From contig CM062817.1 of the NCBI GenBank assembly GCA_031772625.1, forward strand, positions 949,156,327 to 949,220,326: a DNA stretch of 64,000 nucleotides, in the 5' to 3' direction. The position numbers and the translations under genes are program-made. This document shows positions 10,060 through 22,458 of the stretch, piece by piece. The stretch's first letter is position 1. Each line of letters opens with the position of its first letter. This DNA comes from Pinus tabuliformis. Taxonomy: Eukaryota > Streptophyta > Pinopsida > Pinales > Pinaceae. A model generated the notes under the pieces. It was given only the letters and a program-made list of their open reading frames with translations, was not told where the DNA came from and ran no database searches.

Positions 10060-11392
10060 CTGGAGAACACTACGAAACAACAAATTTTACACTAGTATTA
10101 TTAGCAATTGTCCAAAAGGTACAAAGAGAGGCTGATAGGATTATTAAATTGGAATTGTTGAATTTTTCTAGAAGAGTTAATTGGTTTGTGGAAAACCTTG
10201 TTTTCTTGCACTGGATCATTGTGCAATTACTTTTCTTTAGATGTTTTGTTTATATCTATATTACAAGGAACACGTTGAATGTCTTATTTCATTTTAGAGT
10301 AAGTTAATTACTCAAAATCAAGAGGTTAAGTTAATTACCCAAAATCAAGAAACCTCTATAGATGGCCAAGCATATACAAAGAATAGATCTCATTCATATG
10401 CAATACCAAATCCATTTTTTCATTTCTCTGAGTAAAATTTCAAAAGCATGAACACATGCCATTTCATATGCACAATAAACCCAACTTCTGAAATTTCAAT
10501 GCTTGGACGCATCCCATTCATATGCTACAGTAAACCCATATTTTCCTTAAATTTCAATCCATAAACACATCCATTCATGAGCCATAATAAAACCACAAAA
10601 AACAAAACCCCTTGACCCGTTAATACATTATCTACTCAGAGAGAGGTAAGACGAAAGGACAACACTGTCTACAGATCCTCCATGTCTCTAAAGGAGATGA
10701 GGAGCGTCCCGTGACCCATTAATGCATTAGTCTTCTTAGGAGTGCGAGGTAAGACTAAAGAAAATCAGGAGTGCGATGATTTGCATATTAAAAGGAGGAT
10801 GGAACAATAATGATATTAGTTACAAAAGAAGTAACCATTTTATGAATTTTAACAAGAAAAACATATACCAATATGAACTCAATAATGTTTTTTGAGTGAA
10901 TATGCTAGCACTACTGTGAGAATGATGGAATATGTGATTCTTAGATGACTTTATTACCTTAGGTTCATTAAATATTTAGTATATTTTTTTCAAATTGACA
11001 TTAACATTGAACAATTAAATTGTGATTAATCTTACTAATAAATTCCCAATGTTATTACAATTTACATATATAAATAGAAAATATAAATAATAATTTTCAT
11101 CTATAAAGGAGCCTAAGAGTGGAGGCAAACCAAAATGCATTATGGTGATGGTAGGATTCAAAAACGTTATTTAAACTAAATGCAATGCCCTTTCTTAAAC
11201 TAACGAGAATCAACAATGTTCATAACACATGAATGAATTCAAGTGGCCATTCATAGAAATAATATGTCTAAACTTGAACAATATTCATAACACAAATTCC
11301 AGTTTGGGATTCAAAAAGATAATGTGTCAAATTTCCTTTGAAAAGCTTTCATTAAGTGACAGAAAAAATCGTCTATATAAGTAATTAGTAAT

Positions 11393-11535
11393 ATGTATGA
11401 GCTCGGTGATGATTTTTCTATTCGAGTAATAGGATATTTATATATGTATGAGCTAGGTGATGATTTTTCTATTCTAGTATTAGGATATTTATATATGTAT
11501 GAGATAGGTGATGATTTTTCTATTCTAGAAAGTTA
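11393..11535 (+). repeat. 51-bp tandem repeat, nearly three copies
   Basis: The unit begins atgtatgagctaggtgatga and repeats with a 51-base period, so an open frame of repeated MYELGDDFSI units results. With no neighbours or domain I treat this as a simple tandem repeat and not a gene. Confidence 0.8.
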
Positions 11536-12470
11536 CACCCCATTTTATCATGGAATAAATAAAACCAAAATGAAATAAAAATGATTTTAACTAGATACTA
11601 AGAGAAACTATTATGTGATAAATAATTAACCAAGAAATTAAACATTCAAACATCGAAGTAGGTAAGAACATTAATAGTTATGAAAAATCTAACCTTTCTT
11701 TTAACATTTTATAATACGCAACCCAAAAAAACTTGTTATGGGTTATTTTTAGAATCTAAACCCCTTGAAACAACTGAGAAGATTTTGACCCATGTTTTAT
11801 TTTGAAACGAATCGTATTACTTCTAATTGGTCCCTTTCCTTTGCTTTTCCAAAGTCTTCAAGCAAAAGAACATCAACAATGGATAGTTTTTGCATGTGCA
11901 AAGGGTCATGCTTTTTCCCAATAGCAACTTAATGTATTCCAGTTTCCTAGTTTTTTAACTCAAATAATTAAGACTCTACATATAGGTTTTTCCTCAGGTT
12001 TATGATATTTGATCAACAAAGGGGATCACTGTGCATGTGCATGAATAGTCCATTCTGTGCAAAATGAAATCATTTGGAAAACTCTCATGAAATCTACTCA
12101 AAACTACAGCCTGCAGGAAATTGACACTATACGAATGCAGCGATTGTTATGACAGAACATAAAGTAAATTGGTTTCGGATTAGAAAGGATTGGAGATTTG
12201 TGCGTAAGATTTATTGGAGAAACAGTGAGACTTGTAAATGTGATAATACACCAAAAACGAAACTTGGACATCTTAACTTCTTTCATCATATCTGTTATGC
12301 AAATGCTAAGACAAACTGCTAGAATATTTAGCGAAAATTACGATCAGAACAATAAAGATAAACATATATCTCAAATATGTCTAGATCTACTAAGCATTTA
12401 TACAATTCTTCCATTCTCACTAAAAATTAAGAAAATATGATAATTTTTCAAGTTTTCTCTACGTATAATT

Positions 12471-13320
12471 TTAAATATAATTTGGATAATCACTTCTCAT
12501 CAGGTGGGGAAGACAAGTGGAGGCTCTGAAAGTATTTGCATGCAATTTCAATACCTCCTTCGCTTTCTGCTTTGTTTTGTTTGTGCAATCGAGTTGTTGA
12601 AGCGTACACAGTTTAGATAGAGCCCCGCACTGAAGCATCTCCCGAAGAATGAATGCATTTGAAGAATATGTGCAAAGTGACCAAAGGATTCGCACTGCTT
12701 TCTTAGTGGCAGTTTCTGAAACCCTAATAATCTTCTTCGAGACTACAACAATACCCATAGCGTGATCAGCCATGGTAGCCCTTCCTTCTGCGTAGTCCAC
12801 TAGCATGTCCAACAGATCTAAAATCCTTTCACACTTGGGCTTCTCGGCATCTGGAAGTAATTCGATCAGAGAAAATACAACACCTACCTCAATTGCCAGC
12901 AATCTGTTCTTTTGGGATTTCTTACATATTGCTGTGAGGACAACCAAGGCGGCCAACTTCACCTGTTATGAATTCTAAGAGCCCTTGGAAAATATCAATC
13001 CTTTCCCTGGCAACAAATTCCCAATCACATATCCAAACAGAAACCTTCTACCTTAAAATTGTTGCGTGAAGACGAGCTTCAGTGGTTCCCTTCTGTAATA
13101 TCAAGGCCATTGACCTAATGAACGCTGTCTCTATCAGTGATTTGTAGTTTCGTGGGTTATAGGAATTAGATGCAATACACCCAATGCTTCTTCACAAGCC
13201 CCGAAATTTTCATTCTTGTTCTCTTCACAACAATAAGAATTGATGAGAGAGGCCAAAGCATGACTCGAACCAAATGCGGCAATGCATTGACGCTTTGCTA
13301 AACCCATAGATATTGAAAAC
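12471..13320 (-). pseudogene. Plant U-box E3 ligase (PUB22/23-like) ARM-repeat fragment
   Basis: The last 163 codons (12962 to 12471) form an open frame with the C-terminal hallmarks of plant U-box/ARM ligases: VFSLIELLPDAEKPKCERIL, YAEGRATMADHAMGI, VRILWSLCTYSSNAF and TKQKAKEVLKLHANTF. Above 12962 the match continues with damage: ETAFIRSMALILQKGTTEAR, then CEEALGVLHLI and ALASLINSYC up to about 13320, with stops in between. The N-terminal U-box, which binds the E2 enzyme, is absent. Relatives ubiquitinate regulators of stress and immune signalling; this fragment cannot act as a ligase. It lies within the insertion in the G1 5' LTR, so it is a captured or displaced copy. Confidence 0.75.
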
Positions 13321-13931
13321 CAAAAGCATACCTACTTCTATCCATAAAAAATTTCGAGAATTTCATTCCAATGGATCAAGAATTTCATCTCTATCGATTC
13401 TTCTGCTCAACATAACAGCGACAAAATAGAATCGCCAGGATAAACTATGCAAACACTCTTTTAAAAAAAACATAAATTAAATTCAAAACAGAGAAAAACA
13501 CAACGAAAATAAAACACTAAAATCCAAAATGCATGGCCATGCAACAAAGAAATTAAACTTGAACAAGAAACAAGGCAAGCCAATGCAATGCAGAGTATTG
13601 AAGAAAATGATGAGATGAAAGTGAGAACGCACTCTATGAGATGCTTAATACTAATCAATGCTTGCCATAAGCCAGGGAAGAAGAAGAAGAACAACAACTA
13701 GCATGGAAAAAGCAGTAAAAACATCTTCAAGATTGACATAAAAGAATGGGAAAAAGCAGTAAGGAAACTCAACTGATATTTGGAAAAAGCAGTCACACTT
13801 CAAGTCAACGGTTGCAAGTGTCTCACCTGATCCAATGGAGCATGGTAAAAGTGTTGACGATTGTTGATGCATAGGAAGGCCTATCGGCCTAACAAGGAAC
13901 CAACCAAAGGGTAACTTAAAGAGAAAAAAAA

Positions 13932-14050
13932 CCTTTATACTTAACAGGGAATGGCACTGAGTTGTAGAAGGGTAGCTTCTGCCATGTAACCCCTGTAAAA
14001 ACCATCGGTGGCAACATAACATAACCTCTGATGGTGGTGCAATGAGAGCA
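13932..14050 (-). other. Antisense LTR gene, exon 1 copy (G1 5' LTR), start and donor degraded
   Basis: Minus strand counterpart of exon 1: the frame is open (IRGYVMLPPMVFTGVTWQ) but the ATG is ATC here and the AG|GTAAGG donor is lost. The frame extends upstream to an ATG at 14122. Confidence 0.4.
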
Positions 14051-14691
14051 TGCCACCACTCCAAAAATGGTGAAGGACCAAACGGGAAGGGGAATAGCTT
14101 GAAGTGAATTGCTAGGGTTCAAAAAATGTAACTTCCACCCTTGTATTGGAAGCGTGAATCTCTATCGTTCACATTTCTCAATATCTGACAATCACGTGAA
14201 GACCCATATGAATTGTGAGGACGTGGCCTCGAACAGTTCATCCCCGAATCACAATAATCACCTGATCATCGATTTTCTGTTAAGTCCCACATGTAAGCTA
14301 TAACAAAAGGGTCCTTGCAATGCAAACATTGCCAACCTTATTTACCTTGATCGAATAGACAGCCTAAAATCATCGTTTCTCATGTCTAACATATTGTATG
14401 GGTAAGGGTAAATATCAACACTATGTAAACTCCTTATATGCATAGTTCGTAAGGGAGATCATTAGGTGTATTCCTCTAGATGAATTATTCACAAGGAGGA
14501 TCATTAGAGGTACTCTTTTAGATGCATTGTTTGCAAGGAGGATCTTTAGGTGTTGCATTAACATCCCTAGCACTAGGGAACCCTAGAGGAAATGAAGTAG
14601 GAATTTTGTTTTATAATGAGATAATTTTCTTGTCATGGCACCACTCATTAGTATATTTAAAAAAAATTGTGGAAACCGAGTTCGTGACATA

Positions 14692-14703
14692 TGGTATTTG
14701 AAC
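14692..14703 (+). other. G1 primer binding site, decayed
   Basis: tggtatttgaac, against tggtatcagagc in G2. The site for initiator tRNA-Met is recognisable but mutated. Confidence 0.8.
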
Positions 14704-14819
14704 CCCAATTTCAATACTAGACTTACAAGAGACCACCATTATATCATAATTTAAATAGAGAAAATTTTAAGATGCGTGTTCTAATGATGGGTTGTGTTAT
14801 CATAAGGTACCGAGTGAAG

Positions 14820-16090
14820 GAAGGTTACAACACAAGATGGATGATGGTCCTACTTCACCTATAGTAGAGTGAGAGGGATTATATGTGGAATTGGCGGGAG
14901 AAAATACCCCACAAACGACTCAGTCTATCGATATTATTAGAAAGCTACAACAAGAGTTAGCTCACCTCAAAACCAACAATGAACTTCTGTTGAAAGCAAG
15001 CGAAGAACAAGAAAGAATGATTAGAGAATAAAGTGAATTTTATAGTCGTAAAATAATAGAAATAGAAGTACAGAAAAGGGAAAATGTTGAGATAAAATTA
15101 GAAAAGTATAAAAATGGAGGTGATTCAAACATAACTTATCCAAAAACACATAAAAGGAAGAAGAAATCGGAACTATAAGTGGAGTTTAGAAAAAATAAAA
15201 ACCCCTACCTTTGATGGTGAAAAGAAGGAGGATGTAGAAGCATGAATCCTTAATATGAGAAAGTATATTCAATTTTACGAGTATGAGAATAAGTATAAGG
15301 CCATATTGGCCATTTATTAGCTACAAGGGAAGGATGCTCTCTAGTGTGAGAAGGTCAAAATTGTGCATACATTAGAGGAAAAGATATTTTCCTCGAAGGA
15401 GTTCGAGAAACAATTAAAGTCCAAATAACCGAATGAGAAATATTATGATGATCGAGAAAAAGTGTTCCATGATTTATGAATGGCACAATTAACTATGAAT
15501 GAGTTTGTGGCTAAATTCACTAATTTGCTGAGGTATGTCCCTTACATTAGGGAAGAAAAGGCTAAGGTGCAGATATTTTTAAATTTCCGAACAGTCCCTT
15601 ATAAAGAAAAGACTGAGTTTGACAGTCGTAAAACAATGGATGAAGTAGTAGGCAAGGAAAGGCTGTGTTATAAACAATTCAAAAACAAGGGAGAAGGCTA
15701 ACAATTGTGGCAAGGTAAGGACAAAAAACAAATCTGTCAGCCATACAGAAAGACAAAAACCTACATGCCTTAAATTTTTGGGAAGGATCACTAGCAGAAG
15801 AGGTTCAGCAAAGGAAATTTAAACCAACCAGCCCAATCTTAGGTCCAAACTGATGGATTTGAATAATAAAACGATAGGTGGGGTAAAAGAGAAAGACCTG
15901 TTGAAGTGCTGGGGGTGTTTGGAATCTCATTTGTTGAGGGATTTCCCACATAACCCAAGGAATATTAAAAACATCTAGGATATTCATGAGTCAACCACAA
16001 TGAATCATATTTCCATAAACATTCCAAGGATAAGCGTTGCACTGGAGGATAGGAAAGCGGAGTACCAATCAACTACGATTGAGGTTTAAG
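14820..16090 (+). pseudogene. G1 gag, with many stops and frameshifts
   Basis: Remnant of chromovirus gag. Near 14930-15110 a coiled-coil-like segment (KLQQELAHLKTNNELLLKA) is readable. The core follows at 15480-15701 (TMNEFVAKFTNLLRYVPYIRE). The zinc knuckle near 15907-15950 reads CWGCLESHLLRDF: the last Cys has become Phe. Numerous stops mean no capsid could be made. The same segments are seen in G2 at 32190-33380. Confidence 0.75.
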
Positions 16091-16253
16091 GTACCATTTT
16101 AAACCATTTTTCTCTATATTAAATGGTCCATGGGCTAGCTTAAGTTACATTAGTCCTCAAAGTGTGGAAAAATGTAAATTGAAAATTGAAAATTTTAAGA
16201 CGACGTGGTTGGTACAACTAACAACTAACGCAAAGAGGAGGGTAACTAGATAA

Positions 16254-16547
16254 GTGAAACAGTGTCTCGCAAATTTAAATTGTTTTTCCACAAAAATAAA
16301 CTTAAATATACTTCCCATAGGGTCCTACGATGTGTTAATAAGCATGGACTGGTTGGAAAAACATGGACTTGTTATAAACAATTTAGATAAAACAAGAAGT
16401 TGTATAATTCGGGAGCGACAAACTCAGTTAACAAAAGGTATACCAAAACCAATATCAGTAAGAGAGATCTCAACTTTACGACTGAAAAAGAGTGCTAGAA
16501 AAGGGTGTCAATTATTTGCGGTGCATGTTGAAGCAAATGAGCAATGA
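16254..16547 (+). pseudogene. G1 protease C-terminal part and linker to RT
   Basis: An open stretch with GSYDVLISMDWLEKHG, the conserved end of the chromovirus retropepsin (usually YDVILGMDWL), and the linker to reverse transcriptase. The protease active-site region upstream is not readable in this frame. Confidence 0.75.
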
Positions 16548-16599
16548 AGAAAAGAAACAAAAATTGGATGATGTGCCAATCATTAGGCAATTTTGAGGG

Positions 16600-17990
16600 T
16601 GTTTTTTTAGAAGAAATCTTAGTTTTACCTCCCCACATGAACATAGATTTCTCCATTGATCTAGTACCAGGATGAACCCCAATGTATAGATTGCCTTATT
16701 GAATGAGTATTCTAGAATTACTAGAATTGATGACGCAGTTGTAAGAACTACTCGATAAAGGCTATATTAGAACCAGTGTCTCACCATGTGGGGCTACCGT
16801 GTTATTTGTGTAGAAAAAGGATGTCACATTTAAAATGTGCATAGATTACCAATAATTAAATAAATTGACCATTAAAAACAAATACCCTTTCCCTGTACCG
16901 ATGATCTATTTGATCAACTAAGAGGGGACACCATATTTTCGAAAATTGATTTAAGGACAGGATATCACCAGTTGAGAATAAAGGATGCAGACATTCATAA
17001 AACATATTTTTGAACAATATTTGGTCACTACAAATTTGTAGTGTTTCCATTTTGTCTTACTAACACACGAGCATCATTTATGTATTTAATGAATAACGTT
17101 CTCAGTAAGTATATTGCCCATTTTTTATGATGCTTATAAATGATATTTTGTTGTCCTCCAGAAATGAAGAAGAGGATAAAGAACATTTGAGACTAGTGCT
17201 GCAAACTTTAAGAGGGCATCAATTATATTCTAAGTTTAGTAAATGTGAGTTTTACAAGGAAAAAATATAATATTTGGGCCATGTTATTTCAAAAGCGGGA
17301 CTATATGTTGATCTTGAGAAGGTGAGGGCCATTTTGAATCGGCCCACACCTAAGGATGTGTTAGATATATGATCCTTGATGGAAATCAAAAGATATTACT
17401 GAAGATTCATAGAAGGGTTCTCTAAACTGGCATACCCTATCACATCATTACAAAAGAAAGGAACAAAGTTTGAATGGATATCCATGTGCCAGAAAAGCTT
17501 TGAAAAAATTAAATAATTTCTCACAGTGGCCCTATTTTAAAAATTGCAGATCTCGATAAAGAATTTCTTGTATGCACATATACTTGTTTGGAAGGTTTAG
17601 GAGGAGTCTCGATGCCAGAAAATTTAGTAGTGGACTATGATTCTAGGAAACTAAAACCACATGAAAAGAGCAATGTGTGTATGATTTGGAACTGGTTTTT
17701 TGTGATGAACGATTTAAATATGTGGAGACACTACCTATTGGGAAAAAATTCACCTTGATATCAAATCATATTAGCTTGGAATAGTTTTTCATCCAACTAG
17801 ACCATAACGCTAGACAAGCTAGGTGGACAAATTTTCATAGTGAATTTGAATTCGATATCAAACACAATAAAGGTAAGGAAAATAAGATAGTAGATTCTTT
17901 GAGTAGGCATGCAAAAGATGTTATGGAAATATTTTTTAGCAGTATCAGTACAAATTTTATGGAGCAGATCATAAATTTAATATAGGACTA
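16600..17990 (+). pseudogene. G1 reverse transcriptase and RNase H, inactive
   Basis: RT segments are readable across frames: DLVPG, ELLDKGYIR, CGATVLFV-stop-KKD, IDYQ-stop-LNK and the fingers/palm. The YxDD-type active site reads LINDI with AAT at 17139-17141, so the first catalytic Asp is Asn. TAG at 16811-16813 and TAA at 16853-16855 also block it. RNase H follows with HNKGKEN-type sequence near 17860. The same three lesions occur in G2. Confidence 0.8.
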
Positions 17991-18149
17991 TCAAAATTAT
18001 CAGTAAATTCAACAAAAACTGAAATAGGGAGAAGTTTCTGGTAAGAATAAAAGTTCCGAAAATTTGTAAATCTAGTTAAATAACTGTGTATTCCCAACCT
18101 AAATGCTTTAAAATAGATTATATTAAATGAATATCATAAGAAACTGTAT

Positions 18150-19340
18150 GTTGGAGACCCTGGATATCAAAATGTGATAACCTCACTAAGAAAGAAGTTC
18201 TACTCGCCAAGCATGAGAAAAGAAGTAGCAGAATATCTATCTAAATGTTTAGAATATCAGCAAGTGAAGGTAGAACACCAACACCCTGCAGGACTGTTGA
18301 ACCCACTACCCATTCGCAAATGGAAGTGGGAAGTGATCTCACTAGACTCTATTACAACACTGGAGAGAAGAAGACAACAACATGACTCCATCATGGTTGT
18401 AGTGGACACAGTAAGAAAGGAAACACATTTTATACTTGTACAGTCTACCTATGGAACAACTCAGATTGCTAAAAATTTTATGAAGGAGGATTTTCGATCG
18501 CATGAAATACCAAAAATTGTGGTGTCTGATAGAGATGCTAAATTTACTTCATTGGAAAGCCTTATTCGGAGGAATGGGGACTCACTTAAATTTTAGTACT
18601 GCATACCACCGTCAAACTGATGGGCCGATGGAGAGGACCAATAATATTCTATAGGACATGTTAAGAATGTATGTCATGGACAGACTTACTAAATGGGAAT
18701 GTTTCCTACATTTAGCATTTTTTTCCTATAACAACAATTATCAAGCTTCAATAAAGATGAGTCATTTTAAAGCTTTATATGGAAGAAATTGCCACACACC
18801 CCTCAGTTGGAGTCAGTCGGATGACATGATAATACTGAGACTATATGCATTACATGAAATGGAACAAGTGGTATGAAAAAATAGACAGAACTTAAAAAAT
18901 GCACAGGATAGACAAAAAAATTATGCTAATAAAAATAAGACTCACAAGTAATTTAGGGTTGGAGATCATGTATACTTAAGAGTTAAAATGAGGAAAGACA
19001 CCGTAAGAACACGAAACTGTACCAAAATGGAAACACAGTTCTGTGGGCATTTTGAGATTTTGGACTATATTGAACTAGTAGCGTATCAGTTAGCATCGTC
19101 CAACGTTATAAAAGTACACAATTTTTTTCATGTTTCTTTATTAAAAGAAATATGTCCATTATAATTCTCATGTAATTGATTGGAATTAGATATAGGTGGC
19201 CAGAAGGAGACTTCCTGGAAGAATCACTTTTCATATTAAATCGAAGAGAGATCTTGCTCCAGAATTCAGTCATCACTCAGGTTAAAGTGCAATGGAAACA
19301 CTTTACAGCTGAGGAGGCCACCTATTAGATAAATAAAAAA
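18150..19340 (+). pseudogene. G1 integrase with C-terminal tail, inactive
   Basis: The integrase core is well preserved at 18174-18596: HHCC remnant YLSKCLEYQQ, first catalytic Asp in VISLDSI, second in SDRDAKF, and the Glu in PMERTNNI near 18630. TAG at 18652-18654 follows, then MLRMYVMDRLTKWE and the C-terminal KVHNFFHVSLLK near 19110-19145. The tail near 19275-19330 is chromodomain-like (VKVQWKHFTAEEATY), which is typical of chromoviruses. Frameshifts lie between the core and the tail. Confidence 0.8.
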
Positions 19341-19416
19341 ATGTGAGAGGCCTTTCCAACACTATACCAAAAGGGAAGAAATTGGGAAATGAACACTGAG
19401 GACGATGTTGAATATA

Positions 19417-19427
19417 AAGAAGGGGAA
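19417..19427 (+). other. G1 polypurine tract
   Basis: aaagaaggggaa just before the 3' LTR start TGTAATACCCC at 19430; it primes plus-strand DNA synthesis in related elements. Confidence 0.85.
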
Positions 19428-19944
19428 TATGTAATACCCCTTTGGTTGTTATGTTAATGATTTTGTGTTTTTTGACTTGGAATATTTTTAGGTTTGATGG
19501 CTAAGAAAGCCATGTTGGATTTGTGAATTGATGTGAACAATAAAAATATTGTGATGTAATTAATAATTTTTTATTAATAAATAAAATGTTAGAAATTAGT
19601 TGTGCAAGAAGCACCAGAATTAGAAAATTATTGCTATGATTGGAAACCACTATTGGTGGGTGAAATTAAGATAACTCTTCCCTTAAATATCTCCTAAAAT
19701 TTCGAGGAGAAATAATTGGAAAATTGTAGATTTAATATGATGGGAGAAAAAGATCTATTGAATCACTTAGTTCGAGAAAAAAACTAAATATGGGTGGAAT
19801 AAAGCATTACGGGAGAGGAATGCGAGCTTTAATAAAAAGTAAAAGCACCTTTTTTGAGGAAAAAAAATAAGAAAGAAAGCCCGAGGAAGTGAGTTGGAAG
19901 ACCCAAAAGGGAGGACACTACTAAAAATACGATGGGGAAGAAGA

Positions 19945-19957
19945 CTTATAAAAATAC
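19945..19957 (+). promoter_or_regulatory. TATA box of the G LTR
   Basis: cttataaaaatac is conserved at 19945, 37289 and 60172, about 77-79 bp before the small sense reading frame. Transcription would then start around 19980. The 5' LTRs of G1 and G2 have lost this part to copia LTR insertions. Confidence 0.65.
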
Positions 19958-20021
19958 ATTACTTAGGAATAAAAGAGGTTTTGATTCCAGTGGCAAGTTA
20001 TCTTAGATTAGAGGATAACTG

Positions 20022-20204
20022 ATAGATTCAATTCGCGATTGGGAGGAACATGTTAAGTTGCCAACTAATTTTTTCCAACAAACATTCTGGTTAGGATTAC
20101 GATGCACTCTCTTTGAGTTAAATGGTAATTTATGTTTAGATCCTAGTGATGATAAAGGAATGTATGCTACCCCGAAAGGGGGGAATAGTAATAAGACAAG
20201 TTGA
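20022..20204 (+). CDS. Small LTR reading frame, 60 codons, sense strand (G1 3' LTR)
   Basis: Unrecognised small protein. The frame starts at ATA 20022 where G2 3' and G3 have ATG (MDSV), and ends TGA at 20202-20204. Readable segments are WEEHVKLPTNFFQQ, FWLGLRCTLFELNGN and LDPSDDKGMY. The same frame runs 28512-28697 in the G2 5' LTR (starting GTG) and 60249-60434 in G3 (ATG, one internal TGA). It lies 77 bp after the TATA box, so it would be the first frame on the element RNA. It may be an LTR-encoded leader peptide or a captured exon. The lost ATG makes this copy probably silent. Confidence 0.45.
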   Translation: MDSIRDWEEHVKLPTNFFQQTFWLGLRCTLFELNGNLCLDPSDDKGMYATPKGGNSNKTS

Positions 20205-22458
20205 ATGGTTTTGATTCTTCATGGGGAATTGATTTGATGTTTGTGTGTTTTGTATTGTGCTATAATGAGGTATGGGTAGTATATTTTGTTTTGTTAAAAT
20301 GAGATATTTTTTCAAGTATTATTATGATTCAATTGAAATTTTGAAATTTAGACTATACCTAATAAAACATGCGATGTAGATGTAGCTAAAGGGTTGCATA
20401 CATTAATCGAAGAAGGGGTTTAGTTAATCATTTTTTAATCTATAACTCCTCATTTTAGTACAATCTGTTTTTCCTTATGATATGTGTCTAACAAGTGTAA
20501 TTAGAGCCATTTTATAATAAGGAAAAAAATAGTGGTCCATACATTCATAATGTACAGAAGTATCGAGTAATACATACCAGGATGAAAGGTACATAGGTAT
20601 CAAAAAGAAAAAAATACGTAGTTGGGACGAAAAACACTACATGAGCCACCCCAATATTTTAACTTCATTTTAAATGGTTCATTTTCTTACATATGTTTAG
20701 GATAAAGCGATTGGCAAAGAAAAATTTTGGTTTTAAAATAGTAATCTTACATCAAAGAGAAAAAAAAATTATACGAGAAAAAAAAACCTTAGTAAGGGTT
20801 AGCAGTGATACTACTACTACATTAGTAATAGGAAGACATGGGTTGCATGTATAAACTTGAGACCCAAAGATCAACATTGTTACTATTGTGATAGAGATGA
20901 AATTAGGGAGTCATTCCTAGGTGAGTTATCGAAGTGAAATGCCGAATATCGATCAAAACTAATAGTTCCTAACTATATGCAATTAAATAGCCAAACTACA
21001 CTCAGTCCAGACTAATGACAACTTCAAGCCAATGCACGTATTTTGGAATAGAATTTAGGATCGAAAGTGTAATATGTTGTCCAGACGATACAGATTTTGA
21101 GTAGCCACCAATAGTGAACCTCCCTTGAGTGGTATTTCAATGGCAGAGTAGAAAAAAACCATGATGCGGTGAAAATAATTAATTTGAAAACTGAGTTTAA
21201 CGAACACATGATTTTCTACAGTCACGATTTCGCATGAATACTGGAATAGTTGGCGTTCTAGACCAAACCCTTTTCTTAAAAAAAAAGAATAATGGAAAGG
21301 TCAATTAATTCTTGGGAGAAGGGTATAGGTCAGAGGCTCAGAGTAATTGGAGGATAACACAGAGAGCGAAATCCGAAGTACTAAATGGACCTAGTAATGA
21401 CGAGGGAGAACATTTCTATAACAATAATAAAGACATTATTTTTCATTTATAAGTTTAAATGCTAACCTCTAGAAAAACCTTTAGCTACTATCCAACATGA
21501 CACATTAACAATATGCGCACAATATCCAAAGAAGGTTTATAGAGTGACTGAAAAACCATTGAAGCAATTGCAGCGACATAAGAAAAAAATATGGAATTAA
21601 ATTATCATGTTTGGCAATCCATTTCAGAAAATGTTTGTATATTAAGATTATAACAATATGGAGGATTTCCAGGTCCGCCTACGAAAAACAATTACACACC
21701 AGTACATAATGATCCTGCATAATTTGTAAAACCCCATAAATAACAGGCTAGAGGCCACTGTTAAAATGCATTTTACAAGTTGGAGGCCATTGTTAAAATG
21801 CTTTGTACATGTGGTAGGCTATTATTAAAATATACAACATTGGTGGATGGTTTTTTCCCTTCAAAGTAAATTTCTTAGGAAACAAAAGAAACTACGTAGT
21901 AACAATCCTATAACATCATCTAGAAAAAACATTAAAACTCAAAACACAACACTGTACAAAACAAATTGATACGAGTTTGTGAGAAACATGATGAGGACTG
22001 ACCTCTAGCATAATTAAAGAGTTAGAAATTGTGAAACATGTCCTTAGTCATGAGAAGTAATCTAGACCTAGTTTCCATTTACCTGCAACCGAAAAATCGA
22101 AAAGACTATTATTGTGAGAGAAATTATTTTACTTTTGAGAAATTATTGAAGAACAAATTTTAGACCGCGATATTAAGCGAGGATATTTTACCTATAACTA
22201 TGAAAAAAACTGAACAATTCCTCCCTAGACATTATTCTCCAACTCGAACAGTGCGTAGAGAGAGAGAGAAGATATGAATTTATAGGTACCCAAACTAAAA
22301 AATGACGAAAAAGAAAAATATATGGCAAGGAAGTAATTTTCCATTACTTGAACCCTCACAAGATTTAATCGGCGGGGTGTCGTAGTTCTAAATTGTTATT
22401 TAATTATCAACCATTTGGGGAAATGAAAAAATATAGAAAACTCTTACTAGGGTATTAG

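Larger units (their letters stand above)
10101..13891. mobile_element. 3.8-kb insertion in the G1 5' LTR, of unknown type, carrying a U-box gene fragment
   Basis: Defined by comparison with the G2 5' LTR near 31250, where the flanks are joined. Left end is ttagcaattg, right end is gcctatcggcctaa. Only TTAG is shared as an inverted end, and the target duplication is at most 2-3 bases (TA or TTA). 10101-12470 is AT-rich with imperfect repeats of about 65 bp (10360-10600) and no gene. The right part carries a minus-strand fragment of a plant U-box gene. Gene-capturing transposon and filler DNA are both possible; I cannot name the family. Confidence 0.6.
8779..14689 (+). mobile_element. G1 5' LTR, truncated at its left end and carrying a 3.8-kb insertion
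   Basis: Collinear with the G1 3' LTR and the G2 5' LTR. It ends ttcgtgaca at 14689, two bases before the primer binding site. The first roughly 500 bp of the LTR, including its TGTAATACCCC start, are absent. A block of about 1.5 kb present in the other LTRs is deleted near 9670. Sequence from 10101 to 13891 is foreign: the G2 counterpart runs straight from cactagtatta into caagg. Confidence 0.8.

Noticed and set aside
11393..11578. 61-codon frame of repeated MYELGDDFSI
   Set aside because: Translation of a 51-bp tandem repeat with no other sign of a gene.
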